Assembly (NCBI GenBank): GCA_051884615.1
Contig: JBJEVT010000003.1
Location: 1-64,000 of the forward strand
Reading direction: 5' to 3'
DNA from: UBA1724 sp051884615
GTDB lineage: Bacteria > Verrucomicrobiota > Lentisphaeria > Oligosphaerales > Oligosphaeraceae
DNA: 64,000 bases
A program made the translations under genes and the position numbers. Below are positions 50,523 to 58,970 of the stretch, piece by piece. Position 1 is the first letter of the stretch. Every line of letters starts with the position of its first letter. The notes below the pieces were generated by a model that saw only the letters and a program-made list of their open reading frames with translations, did no database searches and was not told the origin of the DNA.

Positions 50523-52364
50523 TTAGGCCATGGTGTCCAGCTTCTGGGCGATGCGCAGGAGCACCTCCCGGGCGCGGCGGTATTCCGAGGGCTTGTTCCG
50601 CAGATGCCAGAGGCGGCAGAGGCGTTCTTCCTGGAGGCGCAGCTCGTCCGCCAGCGCCAGGGGATTTTCCTCCCGCATCTGGCAGACGTAGGTCATGATG
50701 CGGTGGGTGAGAAGAGTCATGTCCAGCCCGAAGCGGAGTTCTTCGGCGGCAAGGGGATCCACGGGATGTCCCTGGGCCAGGGCTTTCTCGAAGCGGAGGC
50801 CGATCTCCTCCAGGACGGGGATGGCGTCGGCGGCTTCCTTGACGTTGAACCAGCGGTCGCGATCCCGCTCGAAGTGGACCAGGTCGCTGGGGTCCACCAG
50901 GAAGGCCAGTTCCCGCCAGGTGGCCCTGGTGTGGGCGGAGAATTCCCGCCAGGTCCGGGCGAAGTCCCTGGCCCCGCCGAACTCCAGGGTGTCCAGGGCG
51001 TCCTCGAAGCCGTCCAGGTCCTCGGAGGCGGTGACATTCCAGGAGCAGGCCGCCCCGTAGATCATGCCATACCAGGAGGATGCCGGGAGATTCACATTGC
51101 CGAAATCGCCCCAGTTGGTGTTCAGGAAGCCGGTGGCGCCGTAGGTATGGCCTTTCTTGGCGTAGCCCAGGATGTTCTTCTGGGCGGTGTGGACCTCGCC
51201 CAGCCACCGGTTCCAGACGCAGGTGCCGGGGCAGACGTAGAAGACGGGGGCCACGGCGGCCAGCTTGGCGGTGTCCCACCAGGTGACTTCGGGGCCGTAG
51301 TCCCATTCCAGGGGCACGGCGCCGGCGGGGAGTTCCTTCAGCAGCTCCCGGTTTTCTCCGATGATGTCGCCCCAGAACATGGGGACCTTGCCCAGTTTCT
51401 CCACGGCGGCCATGATTTTCTTCAGGAAGCCCACATAGAGTTTCTTCACATCGGCGGGTTCCTTCACCAGCTCCCGGTTCTTGCCCTTGCCCAGGTCGAA
51501 GGTTTCATCGCAGCAGATGTTGCAGTATTTGGTGTGGAAGAGGGGCAGGTATTCCTCCAGGATTTCGGTGACCAGCTGGAGGGAGCGGGGATCGGAGGGG
51601 TTGAGGGTGTCGTGGGCCATGCGGTCGTAGAAGGAGAATTCCCGCTGGGAGCCCTTCACCTCCAGCTCGTTCAGGTCCTCCAGACGATGGCTGCGAAGGG
51701 CGGTGTACATGTGGCCGAAGGTGGAGATGGAGGGCACCAGTTCCACATGGCGCGCCTCGCAGTATTCCTGGAGCCGCAGCACCTCTTCCGCCGTCATGGG
51801 ATCCCCGCCTTCCCAGATGTCGCAGTGCCGTGCCAGGGCGAAGGTATGCTCCACATAGAGCTGGAGATGGTTCATCTTGTAGTAGGCCATCTTGTCCACC
51901 AGCTGGCAGAGAGTCTCCAGGGTGGGCACCGCGCCCCGGGTGACATCGTGGTAGAAGCCCCGCACCGGATAGTCGGGGGCGTCCTGAATCTGAAACTCCG
52001 GCACCTCCACGGGAGCCTGGGCCACCAGCTGACGCAGGGTCTGCAACCCGTAGAAGAGCCCCGCCTCGTCCGCGGCCAGAAGGCTCACCCCGCTCTTGGA
52101 ACCCGTCAGGGCATAGCCGTCGCCGGCAGGAGCCTGGGCATCCAAGAGGAGACGCAGCCCCGGACGCCCATAGGCGGCGGCTTCCCCCACCCCCAGGCGC
52201 AGGCGCCGGCCCGTGGCCGCCTCCAGCTCCCCAGCGAAGGTCAGGGCGGCGTCCAGGAGGGAGGGAGTGTAGTCGGCGGGGAGGCAGAGATTCTCCAGGG
52301 CCTTCCAGCGGAGGGTGGCCTCTTCGGAGAAGACGGCGTTTTTGGGGGCGGGAATCAGAAGCAT
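50523..52364 (-). CDS. GH20 beta-N-acetylhexosaminidase
   Basis: A 613-residue protein. The N-terminal GH20b-like domain is followed by the barrel: RGFYHDVTRGAVPTLETLCQLVDKMAYYKMNHLQLYVEHTFAL, VPSISTFGHM, then the catalytic Asp-Glu pair in YCNICCDETFDLGKGK near residue 285 (usual HxGxDE), FWGDIIGENRELL and EWDYGP. It removes terminal GlcNAc or GalNAc, using substrate-assisted catalysis. No signal peptide; likely cytoplasmic. A TATATT (52427-52432, reverse strand) is a possible -10. It directly precedes the prophage region. Confidence 0.9.
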   Translation of the reverse strand: MLLIPAPKNAVFSEEATLRWKALENLCLPADYTPSLLDAALTFAGELEAATGRRLRLGVGEAAAYGRPGLRLLLDAQAPAGDGYALTGSKSGVSLLAADEAGLFYGLQTLRQLVAQAPVEVPEFQIQDAPDYPVRGFYHDVTRGAVPTLETLCQLVDKMAYYKMNHLQLYVEHTFALARHCDIWEGGDPMTAEEVLRLQEYCEARHVELVPSISTFGHMYTALRSHRLEDLNELEVKGSQREFSFYDRMAHDTLNPSDPRSLQLVTEILEEYLPLFHTKYCNICCDETFDLGKGKNRELVKEPADVKKLYVGFLKKIMAAVEKLGKVPMFWGDIIGENRELLKELPAGAVPLEWDYGPEVTWWDTAKLAAVAPVFYVCPGTCVWNRWLGEVHTAQKNILGYAKKGHTYGATGFLNTNWGDFGNVNLPASSWYGMIYGAACSWNVTASEDLDGFEDALDTLEFGGARDFARTWREFSAHTRATWRELAFLVDPSDLVHFERDRDRWFNVKEAADAIPVLEEIGLRFEKALAQGHPVDPLAAEELRFGLDMTLLTHRIMTYVCQMREENPLALADELRLQEERLCRLWHLRNKPSEYRRAREVLLRIAQKLDTMA

Positions 52365-52548
52365 AGGGGGGAGAGGAGAATGGGGTGTTTGGGATGGGAA
52401 GAAAGGGCAGAAAAAAGACGTGGGGAGAATATAATGTGACTTTTATACTGACCCCCTTTAATTTTGAGTTTGGGAAATTTACGTAGGATTTTGGGGGGTG
52501 TGTGTTATTTTTGTGTTATTTGAAAGGACGTTACGGGACGGGGCGGCG

Positions 52549-52938
52549 CTATCCTGCCGCCGCCTCCTGGATCAGGGCGAGGACCTTTGCCTTTGCGTCG
52601 TCGGGGACGGGCAGGGTGGCAAGGCCACGATATAGGCGCAGCTGGTAGGCTTCCAGGGAGTCGACGGATCCCCCGCCTATGATCTGGCGATTGCCGTCCC
52701 CCACATGGTGCATCACCTGAGAAGAGGAGGAGTCGGACGAAGGGTGAAGGTCAATCCTGGCATGGGGGAACATCTTGAAGAAAGTGGAAAGAGTGATTCC
52801 AGAAACTGGCCTCTCTCCCTTGATCAACGCTCTTACGTACACGTATGACAGTCCATATTTTTTGGCTATCTCCTGGTAAGTCATTCCCCCAGAATAGTCA
52901 ATAGAAAGGACTTTTCTCACTTCTTCGTAAAAATCCAT
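52549..52938 (-). CDS. Prophage repressor-like HTH protein
   Basis: A 129-residue protein with an N-terminal Cro/CI-type helix-turn-helix (MTYQEIAKKYGLSYVYVRALIKGERPVSGITLSTFFKMFPHARIDL) and a short C-terminal helical region, without a LexA-type protease domain. Of the start codons, ATG 52938 has AGGAGG eight bases upstream; ATG 52944 and TTG 52956 are less well placed. It diverges from the small genes beginning at 53055 and its promoter overlaps a palindrome at 53009-53022. Expected to maintain the prophage or control early transcription. Confidence 0.78.
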   Translation of the reverse strand: MDFYEEVRKVLSIDYSGGMTYQEIAKKYGLSYVYVRALIKGERPVSGITLSTFFKMFPHARIDLHPSSDSSSSQVMHHVGDGNRQIIGGGSVDSLEAYQLRLYRGLATLPVPDDAKAKVLALIQEAAAG

Positions 52939-52986
52939 AGGCATCTCCTCCTGCAAGTTCTATAAAGTATCCATTGTTTATTTTTC

Positions 52987-53015
52987 TTTATAGATTTTTC
53001 TTGCATTTGTCTCAA
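52987..53015 (-). promoter_or_regulatory. Promoter of the prophage repressor gene
   Basis: On the reverse strand TTGAGA (53010-53015) and TATAAA (52987-52992) are 17 bases apart, a good sigma70 match. The -35 lies inside the palindrome at 53009-53022, so a bound protein would block it. Confidence 0.6.
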
Positions 53016-53028
53016 TTGAGACTATCTT
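53001..53028 (+). promoter_or_regulatory. Early-gene promoter divergent from the repressor
   Basis: TTGCAT (53001-53006) and TATCTT (53023-53028) are 16 bases apart on the forward strand, with the perfect palindrome filling the spacer. It would drive the gene starting at 53055. Confidence 0.55.
53009..53022. promoter_or_regulatory. Perfect 14-bp palindromic operator
   Basis: GTCTCAATTGAGAC is a perfect palindrome and overlaps the -35 of the repressor promoter and the spacer of the early promoter. A further half-site GAGACAA (53036-53042) inverted to TTGTCTC (53008-53014 region) lies just downstream. This is the layout of a phage immunity switch. Confidence 0.65.
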
Positions 53029-53054
53029 AACAACAGAGACAACAAGGAGGTCCC

Positions 53055-53231
53055 ATGAAAAACAGATGCATCTCATATAGCGCAAGTCCCTATGAACTGC
53101 AAGTGTTAAAGAAGATCCAGGCGCTTGAGAAACGCCGCTCTCTGAGCGACACTATCCGCCTTCTTATTCTAAAGGAGGCAGAAAAAATTTTGTCAAAAAA
53201 TTTAACTACTGTGACAAATTCAGAACCGTAA
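53055..53231 (+). CDS. Small ribbon-helix-helix-like protein
   Basis: A 58-residue protein (MKNRCISYSASPYELQVLKK then EKRRSLSDTIRLLILKEAEK) with the strand-helix-helix layout of Arc/CopG-type DNA-binding proteins. A strong AAGGAGG (53044-53050) precedes ATG 53055. It is the first gene divergent from the repressor, typical of a Cro/Arc-like early regulator. The start of the next gene lies 13 bp on. Family call is by pattern only. Confidence 0.6.
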   Translation: MKNRCISYSASPYELQVLKKIQALEKRRSLSDTIRLLILKEAEKILSKNLTTVTNSEP

Positions 53232-53244
53232 AGGAGTCCAAGTC

Positions 53245-53496
53245 ATGACCCAGCATTCTCCGATGATTTTTGCCTCTCCCCTTTTGCGTGCCCTCGTTGA
53301 GGTGCTTGTCCTTTCGGCCTTTGCCGCGCTTTTTGCCTGGCTAGGCCTCAAGGCGTGGGACTTTGAGTATGAGAGGCTTGTGCAGAGGGACAAGGAGTTT
53401 TTGCAGGGCCTGGAGGAGCAAGGAGACTGGTGCGCCGAGTCCTTCGAGTACATGGAGTACATGGAAGACGAAGAAGAGATGGAGGATTGCCTATGA
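53245..53496 (+). CDS. Small prophage membrane protein with acidic tail
   Basis: An 83-residue protein with one hydrophobic segment (LLRALVEVLVLSAFAALFAWLGL), then a soluble, very acidic C-terminus (FEYMEYMEDEEEMED). AGGAG precedes ATG 53245. Its stop overlaps the next gene by four bases. No known phage function is recognisable; it could be a membrane-active early protein. Confidence 0.55.
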   Translation: MTQHSPMIFASPLLRALVEVLVLSAFAALFAWLGLKAWDFEYERLVQRDKEFLQGLEEQGDWCAESFEYMEYMEDEEEMEDCL

Positions 53497-53762
53497 ATGC
53501 GATCGCCCAATACAAACTGCGGGTCATCTGCGAGCTATTGCAGAGCGATTTTTGCTGTCCTGTGGATCCGGAGGCGGTGCGGATGGCGCTGGAGCCTCTT
53601 CGGAGGCGGTCTACGATTTCCCTTCGGGACGCGTCCGATGTCTACAAGATTCCCCTGGAGAGACTGAAGAAGCGGGTGCAGCGCGCCTGCTTGTCCCCCG
53701 TGGATCGGCGGGGGATGGAGAACCTGTACCGCATTTCCGAGGTCATCCCCCTCACCAACTAG
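53493..53762 (+). CDS. Small prophage protein, possible HTH
   Basis: An 89-residue basic, helical protein. The segment STISLRDASDVYKIPLERLKKRVQRACLSPVDRRGMENLYRI has the look of a helix-turn-helix. ATG 53493 overlaps the preceding stop, so it is translated in a coupled way. Otherwise unrecognised. Confidence 0.55.
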   Translation: MNAIAQYKLRVICELLQSDFCCPVDPEAVRMALEPLRRRSTISLRDASDVYKIPLERLKKRVQRACLSPVDRRGMENLYRISEVIPLTN

Positions 53763-53783
53763 CCCCCAAAATAGGAGATACAG

Positions 53784-54008
53784 ATGGACAAAGAAAGATT
53801 CTACACACTGAAGGATGCCAACATTGCCATGGGAGAGGTTTTGCGTCGCCTTGGCGCGGCGATGCTGGCCGATGGGAAGCTTGAGCTGGAGCATACCACG
53901 GCCTTGTATCGCTCTCTGAAGAAGGCCACGGAAACCCTCCGGAAGGTCAACGAGTGCAGGAAGGAGGAGATTTTGGCCGCAAAGGAAGCCGGAGAGGAGG
54001 AGGAGTAG
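53784..54008 (+). CDS. Small helical prophage protein
   Basis: A 74-residue, highly charged and probably coiled-coil protein (LEHTTALYRSLKKATETLRKVNECRKEEILAAKEAGEEEE). No recognised motif. It is 21 bp after the previous gene and 2 bp before the next, inside the early module. Function unknown. Confidence 0.5.
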   Translation: MDKERFYTLKDANIAMGEVLRRLGAAMLADGKLELEHTTALYRSLKKATETLRKVNECRKEEILAAKEAGEEEE

Positions 54009-54010
54009 GG

Positions 54011-54916
54011 ATGTACGAAAAGTCGTTTGTATACAAGACACTGATCAAAGAGCTGACCGAGCGCGCTGCCAAAGAGATGGGCGGAGAGGTGGCAAGCCTC
54101 ATCCCTCTGCTCATTGACGACATCATCCAGGAGCAATGCGCGCTGGGCATTGACTACTTCCCAGCAAAGACCGTAAAGATCCCCCTTACGGTGAAGCTGA
54201 ACACTCCATTCTCTGGGAAAGTGTATATCGGCGAATGCACCTGGGATCTTAGGGCGAAGCGCAAGAAGCCAGGTTTCCCCCCGGTGGAGGTGGATCTGGC
54301 CCAAGGCGAACTGGAATTTTCAGCGGCGGAAGAGAGCGAGGAGAAATTGGAGGAGAGGATGTCCTGCGACGGAGAGCATGAACATGGCGACGAGCCCGAT
54401 CTATGGGCCTGCCTGGAGGACTTTGCCAACAAGAACATGTATAACCTCACAAGGCTGCTGGATCCGGAGGCAACGCTTCCCGATGCCTATGGATACCTGG
54501 AGATCTACAAGCCATCGGAGCGCCATTGGGAGCGGTTCTTCCTTGGGAGCTATGATGCCGTCGCCAAGACCATCGACTACGCAGAAAACAATAATGCAAA
54601 GAGCCTTGTCCTCTCCACCATAAGAGACGGGAAAGTCGTGCAACCCAAGACCATATCCCTCACGGAAGAGAGCGTGGGGAAACTCTTAAAAAACGACGTA
54701 TGCGTAGTGGATATCCTTCCCTTCCGGCATATCAAAAATAAGGACGAAAATGTGACCTGCGTAGAGTGCTCCATTGGCGCCGATGGGAAAATCAGGACCA
54801 TCCCCGTGTCGACTAGCACGGGGTGGAGAGAGGTGTTCAAGGATTTGCTTCTCTCCGGTGCGGTTCCCATGACCTTTCCTTGGCCTCCTTCTCACGATCA
54901 CAAGGCATTCCACTAG
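54011..54916 (+). CDS. Prophage protein of unknown function
   Basis: A 301-residue, moderately acidic soluble protein. An N-terminal helical region (KTLIKELTERAAKEMGGEVASLIPLLIDDIIQEQ) is followed by a beta-rich segment (KTVKIPLTVKLNTPFSGKVYIGECTWDLRAKRKKPG) and an acidic linker with EHEHGDEPD. No known phage family is recognised. It sits just before the sigma-like and primase-helicase genes, suggesting a replication or transcription role. Confidence 0.5.
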   Translation: MYEKSFVYKTLIKELTERAAKEMGGEVASLIPLLIDDIIQEQCALGIDYFPAKTVKIPLTVKLNTPFSGKVYIGECTWDLRAKRKKPGFPPVEVDLAQGELEFSAAEESEEKLEERMSCDGEHEHGDEPDLWACLEDFANKNMYNLTRLLDPEATLPDAYGYLEIYKPSERHWERFFLGSYDAVAKTIDYAENNNAKSLVLSTIRDGKVVQPKTISLTEESVGKLLKNDVCVVDILPFRHIKNKDENVTCVECSIGADGKIRTIPVSTSTGWREVFKDLLLSGAVPMTFPWPPSHDHKAFH

Positions 54917-54919
54917 ACC

Positions 54920-55453
54920 ATGGGCGACGCGTCTGCCAAGCCTGAAGCGACACGGCTGGCCATGCTGGCCCGCATGGGGATGATCTCCCAGGACGACTAC
55001 AATCGCCTAGGGGAGATCACCCTTCGCCACTGTCGCATGGAGTCTGCCAAACAAGTCCGCGCCGGGGTGGTTCCTGTGTACGACTACGAACTTTGCGCCG
55101 TAGAATCTGCGGGGAAATGCTTTAGCGACGGGCTGGCGAAATTCGACCCTGAAAAGAGCCAGTGGGGGACCTTTTGCCAGCGCATCTGCGCGAACTTTGC
55201 CACGGACATGGCGCGGGAGCGGACCCGCCAGGCGATGCTGAAGATCCGGCTGCTCAACCAGGAGGCGGAATTGGACAACCCAGGAGGCGTGGACTACTCC
55301 ATGATTGTGCCGTCTCTGAAGATCCGCAGGAATCCGGAGGCGATGTACGACTGGGATCAGCAGCTGGGGAAATGGCAGGTAGACGGCATTGTGCCCACCT
55401 ATGCGGACCTCCAGGCGTTGAAAAAACGCATTATGCAGGAATACAACCTATGA
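54920..55453 (+). CDS. Sigma-factor-like prophage protein (region 2-like)
   Basis: A 177-residue protein. Residues ~60-110 resemble sigma70 region 2: SAGKCFSDGLAKFDPEKSQWGTFCQRICANFATDMARERTRQ, which parallels GLxxAixxFDxxxGxxFxxYAxxxIxxxIxDxxR. No region 4 is evident. It could redirect host RNA polymerase to phage genes, or be a degenerate relative. Its stop overlaps the primase-helicase start (ATGA). Confidence 0.55.
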   Translation: MGDASAKPEATRLAMLARMGMISQDDYNRLGEITLRHCRMESAKQVRAGVVPVYDYELCAVESAGKCFSDGLAKFDPEKSQWGTFCQRICANFATDMARERTRQAMLKIRLLNQEAELDNPGGVDYSMIVPSLKIRRNPEAMYDWDQQLGKWQVDGIVPTYADLQALKKRIMQEYNL

Positions 55454-57822
55454 ACGAGTCCGATTTCTTGGCCAGATTCCATGGCGTCGTACGGCGCGGG
55501 AAGAACCAGTGGAGCGCCAGGTGCCCGGCCCATGACGACAAGAACGCCAGCCTGGGCATCACCCACAAGGACGGGAAGTGGCTGTTAAAGTGCTTCGCCG
55601 GATGCGAAGCCTCGGCCGTCGTCTCTGCCGCAGGCCTTGGGATGAAAGACCTATTCGACACTCCCCTGCAAAAGGAGCGTCCATCCGCCGGCGCGCGCCC
55701 ATCTGCGCCCTCTGGCCTCACTTTGGAGTTTTATTCCGAGGCGAAGAAGATATCCCTGGAACTCCTCAAGGAGTGCGGATGCGCCAACGGGGCCAGGGTT
55801 CTTCGCCACCATGCCCCTCCGACACCCAAGGTGGACATCCCTTATTATGACGAGGGAGGGAATCGCGTGGCCATGCGGGAGCGCTATGCCATCTCCGGCG
55901 ATGGGAAATTCCGGTGGGCAAGAGGAGAAAACCGCCTTTGCCTGTATGGGCTATGGAGGCAGCCGCAGGACAAGGCATGGATGTGCCTGGTAGAGGGGGA
56001 GAGCGATGCGCAGACCCTGTGGCAGGCGGGATTTCCCGCCCTTGGGCTTCCCGGGGTGGGGACGGTGCTCAATCGCCCGGAGACCCTGGCAACTCTGAGG
56101 CAGTATAGCCACATCTTCATTGGCATCGAGGCAGACGAGGGAGGGATGCACCTCATGGACTGGCTCAAGGAACAGGAGGCGGAGTTCCAGGGGCGCCTGC
56201 GCCTCTACTCCATCCCTCTCCCCGTCAAGGATCCCTCTGGGCTGATGTGCGGCTGCGCTTCCCTGGAGGAGTTTTCGTCCAAGATGCGGAGCGTTTTGGA
56301 TCATGCCATCCCCTTCTCGGCGTTCCAGGAACCCAAGGAAATTGTCGAGCTGAGGGAAAAGAAGGCTTCGGAAAAGAAGGGAGAGGAGGGAGAAGGGACT
56401 TCTGGCGGGCGTCCGCAAGCCGATTATGCCGCATGTGCGAAGGCCTATTATGGGACGCTGGCCGGAGACGGTGGACTCCCCTCCGTCCGATACTACAAGG
56501 GGATGTGGTATGAATATTGGGAGCACCACTACGAGCGGATGACCGATGCGATGCTCCGGGGAAGGCTCCAGGGTTTTTTGCAGGACAAGGGGGAGGAGTT
56601 CCATGTGCGCCCGGGGCTGAAATCCGCCAACGAGGTGCTGGCCAACTTGCAGAGCGTGAATTTCTGCGCCTTCCACCGGGACCCCCCGCTCCCCTTCTGG
56701 GTGGGCACCGGGAAATCGGCGACGGGGTGGATGCCTTTCCGGAACAAGGTTGTCAATATCGAAATGGCCGCCAGGGCCAGATGGGCGGAACTCTGCGGGG
56801 AAACCCCGCCTCCGGAAGAGGAGTATGTGCGAGACAATTCGGCCGACCTCTTTACCACCAATGCGCTCCCCTACGACTACGACCCCATGGCGACGTGTCC
56901 GACCTTCGACCGCTTCCTGATGGAGGTCCAGCCAGACCCGGAGACTCGCCGCATGCTTTTGATGTATACGGCGCTTCTCCTCGTCCCGATCACGCGCTAC
57001 AACGTCTTCGCCTGGCTCTTCGGAGGGGCCGGATGCGGGAAGAGCACCTACATCCAGGTGGTCCAGTTCCTTCTGGGGGACTTCAACAGCTGCGCCCTCC
57101 GGCTGGAGGAGTTCGACGACAAATTCGCCATTTGGCAGCTGACCGAGCGCCTGGCCAATATCGTCGGCGACCAGAACACCAACGACCCTTTCGGAAAGAT
57201 CTACTACATCATGGACGGGCAATTCAAGGACACCGTATCCGGTGGCGTGGTCCAGGTTCAGCGGAAACACCAGGACGTGGTGACGGCGCCATGTATCGCC
57301 AGGCACCTCTTCGCCGCCAATGCCCTCCCGTCCTTCTCCGCCTCCTCCGAGGCGATCTGGGACCGGCTCCGCGCCATCCCCTTCCAGCAGCGATTCCGGA
57401 ATACCGACCGGGAAGACAAGCTGATGCCGGAAAAGCTCAAGGCGGAGTGCCCGGGCATTGTCAACCGGCTCCTTCCCGCCCTGGGAGAACTTCTCACCCT
57501 GGGAAGGTTCCCGGAGTCCCAGGAGGCCATGGACGCCAAGGGAATCCATCGCCAGGCCTGCGATCCGGACCAGCAGTGGCTCTTGGACAACTATGCCCTA
57601 AAGCAAGGGGGATGCACAAAATGCGAGGAGATGTACAAGGAATACTCGGAGTACATGTTTGAACATGGCTATCGGAGGCGCTCCGTGGCCGCCTTCAACC
57701 AGCACGTCCTGCGAACCTTCGGAAGACGGCCAACGCAAAAGATGGCGGGAGGGAAACACGTCTATGTCTTCGAGGACATCCTGTCTCGCTCCTTTGTGGA
57801 TGGAGACCAATCGCCCTTCTAA
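55450..57822 (+). CDS. Phage bifunctional primase-helicase (D5-like)
   Basis: A 790-residue replication protein. The N-terminus has a CHC2-like zinc-finger (CPAHDDKNASLGI ... CFAGC at about residues 24-60), a Toprim-like segment (CLVEGESDAQTLWQAG near 180, FIGIEADEGG), then a D5/superfamily-3-type helicase with P-loop LFGGAGCGKSTYIQ near 525 and IVGDQNTNDPFGKIYYIMDGQFKD. It primes and unwinds phage DNA. ATG 55450 overlaps the previous gene's stop. A strong terminator follows 26 bp after its stop. Confidence 0.83.
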   Translation: MNESDFLARFHGVVRRGKNQWSARCPAHDDKNASLGITHKDGKWLLKCFAGCEASAVVSAAGLGMKDLFDTPLQKERPSAGARPSAPSGLTLEFYSEAKKISLELLKECGCANGARVLRHHAPPTPKVDIPYYDEGGNRVAMRERYAISGDGKFRWARGENRLCLYGLWRQPQDKAWMCLVEGESDAQTLWQAGFPALGLPGVGTVLNRPETLATLRQYSHIFIGIEADEGGMHLMDWLKEQEAEFQGRLRLYSIPLPVKDPSGLMCGCASLEEFSSKMRSVLDHAIPFSAFQEPKEIVELREKKASEKKGEEGEGTSGGRPQADYAACAKAYYGTLAGDGGLPSVRYYKGMWYEYWEHHYERMTDAMLRGRLQGFLQDKGEEFHVRPGLKSANEVLANLQSVNFCAFHRDPPLPFWVGTGKSATGWMPFRNKVVNIEMAARARWAELCGETPPPEEEYVRDNSADLFTTNALPYDYDPMATCPTFDRFLMEVQPDPETRRMLLMYTALLLVPITRYNVFAWLFGGAGCGKSTYIQVVQFLLGDFNSCALRLEEFDDKFAIWQLTERLANIVGDQNTNDPFGKIYYIMDGQFKDTVSGGVVQVQRKHQDVVTAPCIARHLFAANALPSFSASSEAIWDRLRAIPFQQRFRNTDREDKLMPEKLKAECPGIVNRLLPALGELLTLGRFPESQEAMDAKGIHRQACDPDQQWLLDNYALKQGGCTKCEEMYKEYSEYMFEHGYRRRSVAAFNQHVLRTFGRRPTQKMAGGKHVYVFEDILSRSFVDGDQSPF

Positions 57823-57848
57823 GGTAAGGACATCAATGTCCCTGCCAC

Positions 57849-57877
57849 GCGCCAGGCCGCCACCTGGCGCTTTTTTT
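57849..57877 (+). terminator. Intrinsic terminator after the primase-helicase
   Basis: GCGCCAGG (57849-57856) and CCTGGCGC (57863-57870) form a perfect 8-bp stem with a six-base loop, followed by seven T residues. A textbook intrinsic terminator that separates the early replication module from the packaging module. Confidence 0.9.
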
Positions 57878-58481
57878 GTTCCACAAAATAGGAACTATCC
57901 CAAACATCCCAAACATCCCAAGCGTTTTTTTACGACCTATAGAAAACCCCCTAAAAATATGTAACATGCTATTTTGCAATCGTTTATAAAATTTTTGGTC
58001 ATAAAAATATGTAATTAATTGCAATAGAGATACTTATAAATCGACTTTCTAATCTTTATTCGCTATAAATTGGCAATTCACGCTAATATCTATTCTATAT
58101 TTTCATCATGAAATAGGAAATTCCGAATATGCATATCCTTTCCCTTTTGCCCTTTTCCTCGCGTGCGCCCGCGTGTCCGCCTGCCCGCGCGCTGACATTA
58201 TAGGATAGGATAAGATCTCTTTTTCGCACACGGAAGGATGGCCGTGTCCTCCCTTTGGGAGATGGCCCATGGGGCACCCCCCCCACCCCCCCCCAATAGG
58301 TTCTTTCTACCCCCCCCGAACCCTCGAACGAGGTGGGCCCGAGGCGCGTTTCATTTTTCCCCGGAGGAAAAATTTCAGGGAGTCAAACAACCGGGCATGG
58401 GCGGAAGGGAGGGCGTTTCTTTGACTTCCCCCGGGGGGAAGAGAAAATTTTAGTCAAAAATGGAATTTCCGTATATTGAGT
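57878..58481. other. AT-rich, repeat-containing gap between phage modules
   Basis: There is no convincing gene. ATCCCAAAC occurs in near-tandem copies (57897-57920), and TAAAAATATGTAA appears at 57952-57964 and 58002-58014, 50 bp apart, inside a very AT-rich segment (about 57930-58130). From 58270 long C-runs occur. This could hold a replication origin or late promoter region. Confidence 0.4.
58466..58478 (+). repeat. 13-bp repeat TTTCCGTATATTG (copy 1)
   Basis: Identical to 60905-60917; each copy ends three to four bases before a phage gene start (58482 and 60922). TATATT inside could be a -10 or the sequence may be an RNA element. Confidence 0.55.
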
Positions 58482-58970
58482 ATGAAAACGAAAGCGAACA
58501 ACATCCTCCCTGGAATGGAGAGCGAGATCATGGTGGGCGGGTCAGAGCTTGCCGACTGGCTATGCGTCACCCCCAGCGCTGTAACGCGGATGACGGAGAA
58601 CCGGCGCCTGGAGAAGGGTGAGGGTGGCAAGTATCCTCTCAAGGCATCGGTCCAGTCTGTCATCCGCGACCTACGGGGGCGGAAGACAGGGCAGGGCGAA
58701 AGCAAGGACCTGGAGCGAAGCGCCAAATACTGGCAGGTTGAAAACACGAAGCAGAAGGTCTTGTCCTGGCGTCTGCAATTCGGCAAGGACATGGCGCTCC
58801 GGATTCTCGGGTCTCTGGAGTCTGCGTTAATGGATCTCCAGAGGAGCATCGCCGAGGACTCCCAGGCCAATGCCGCCGTCCTGAAATTTTCCGAGAACCT
58901 AAAGAACATCCGGCTTGACGAGCTGGATTTATCCGACGATGACCTATTGGGCGCTGGAGATGATCAGTAG
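58482..58970 (+). CDS. Small terminase-like DNA-packaging protein (Nu1-like)
   Basis: A 162-residue protein. The N-terminus has a winged-helix-like domain as in lambda Nu1 (GGSELADWLCVTPSAVTRMTENRRLEKGEGGKYPLKASVQSVI) and the C-terminal half is helical (ALMDLQRSIAEDSQANAAVLKFSENLKNIRLDELDL). It should recognise packaging sites and partner the large terminase that overlaps its 3' end. ATG 58482 is preferred over the upstream TTG. Confidence 0.78.
   Translation: MKTKANNILPGMESEIMVGGSELADWLCVTPSAVTRMTENRRLEKGEGGKYPLKASVQSVIRDLRGRKTGQGESKDLERSAKYWQVENTKQKVLSWRLQFGKDMALRILGSLESALMDLQRSIAEDSQANAAVLKFSENLKNIRLDELDLSDDDLLGAGDDQ

Noticed and set aside
52501..52521. Direct repeat TGTGTTATTT (two copies, 11 bp apart) as a phage attachment site
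   Set aside because: Too short and near-tandem; the right-hand prophage end is outside the window, so no attL/attR pair can be tested.
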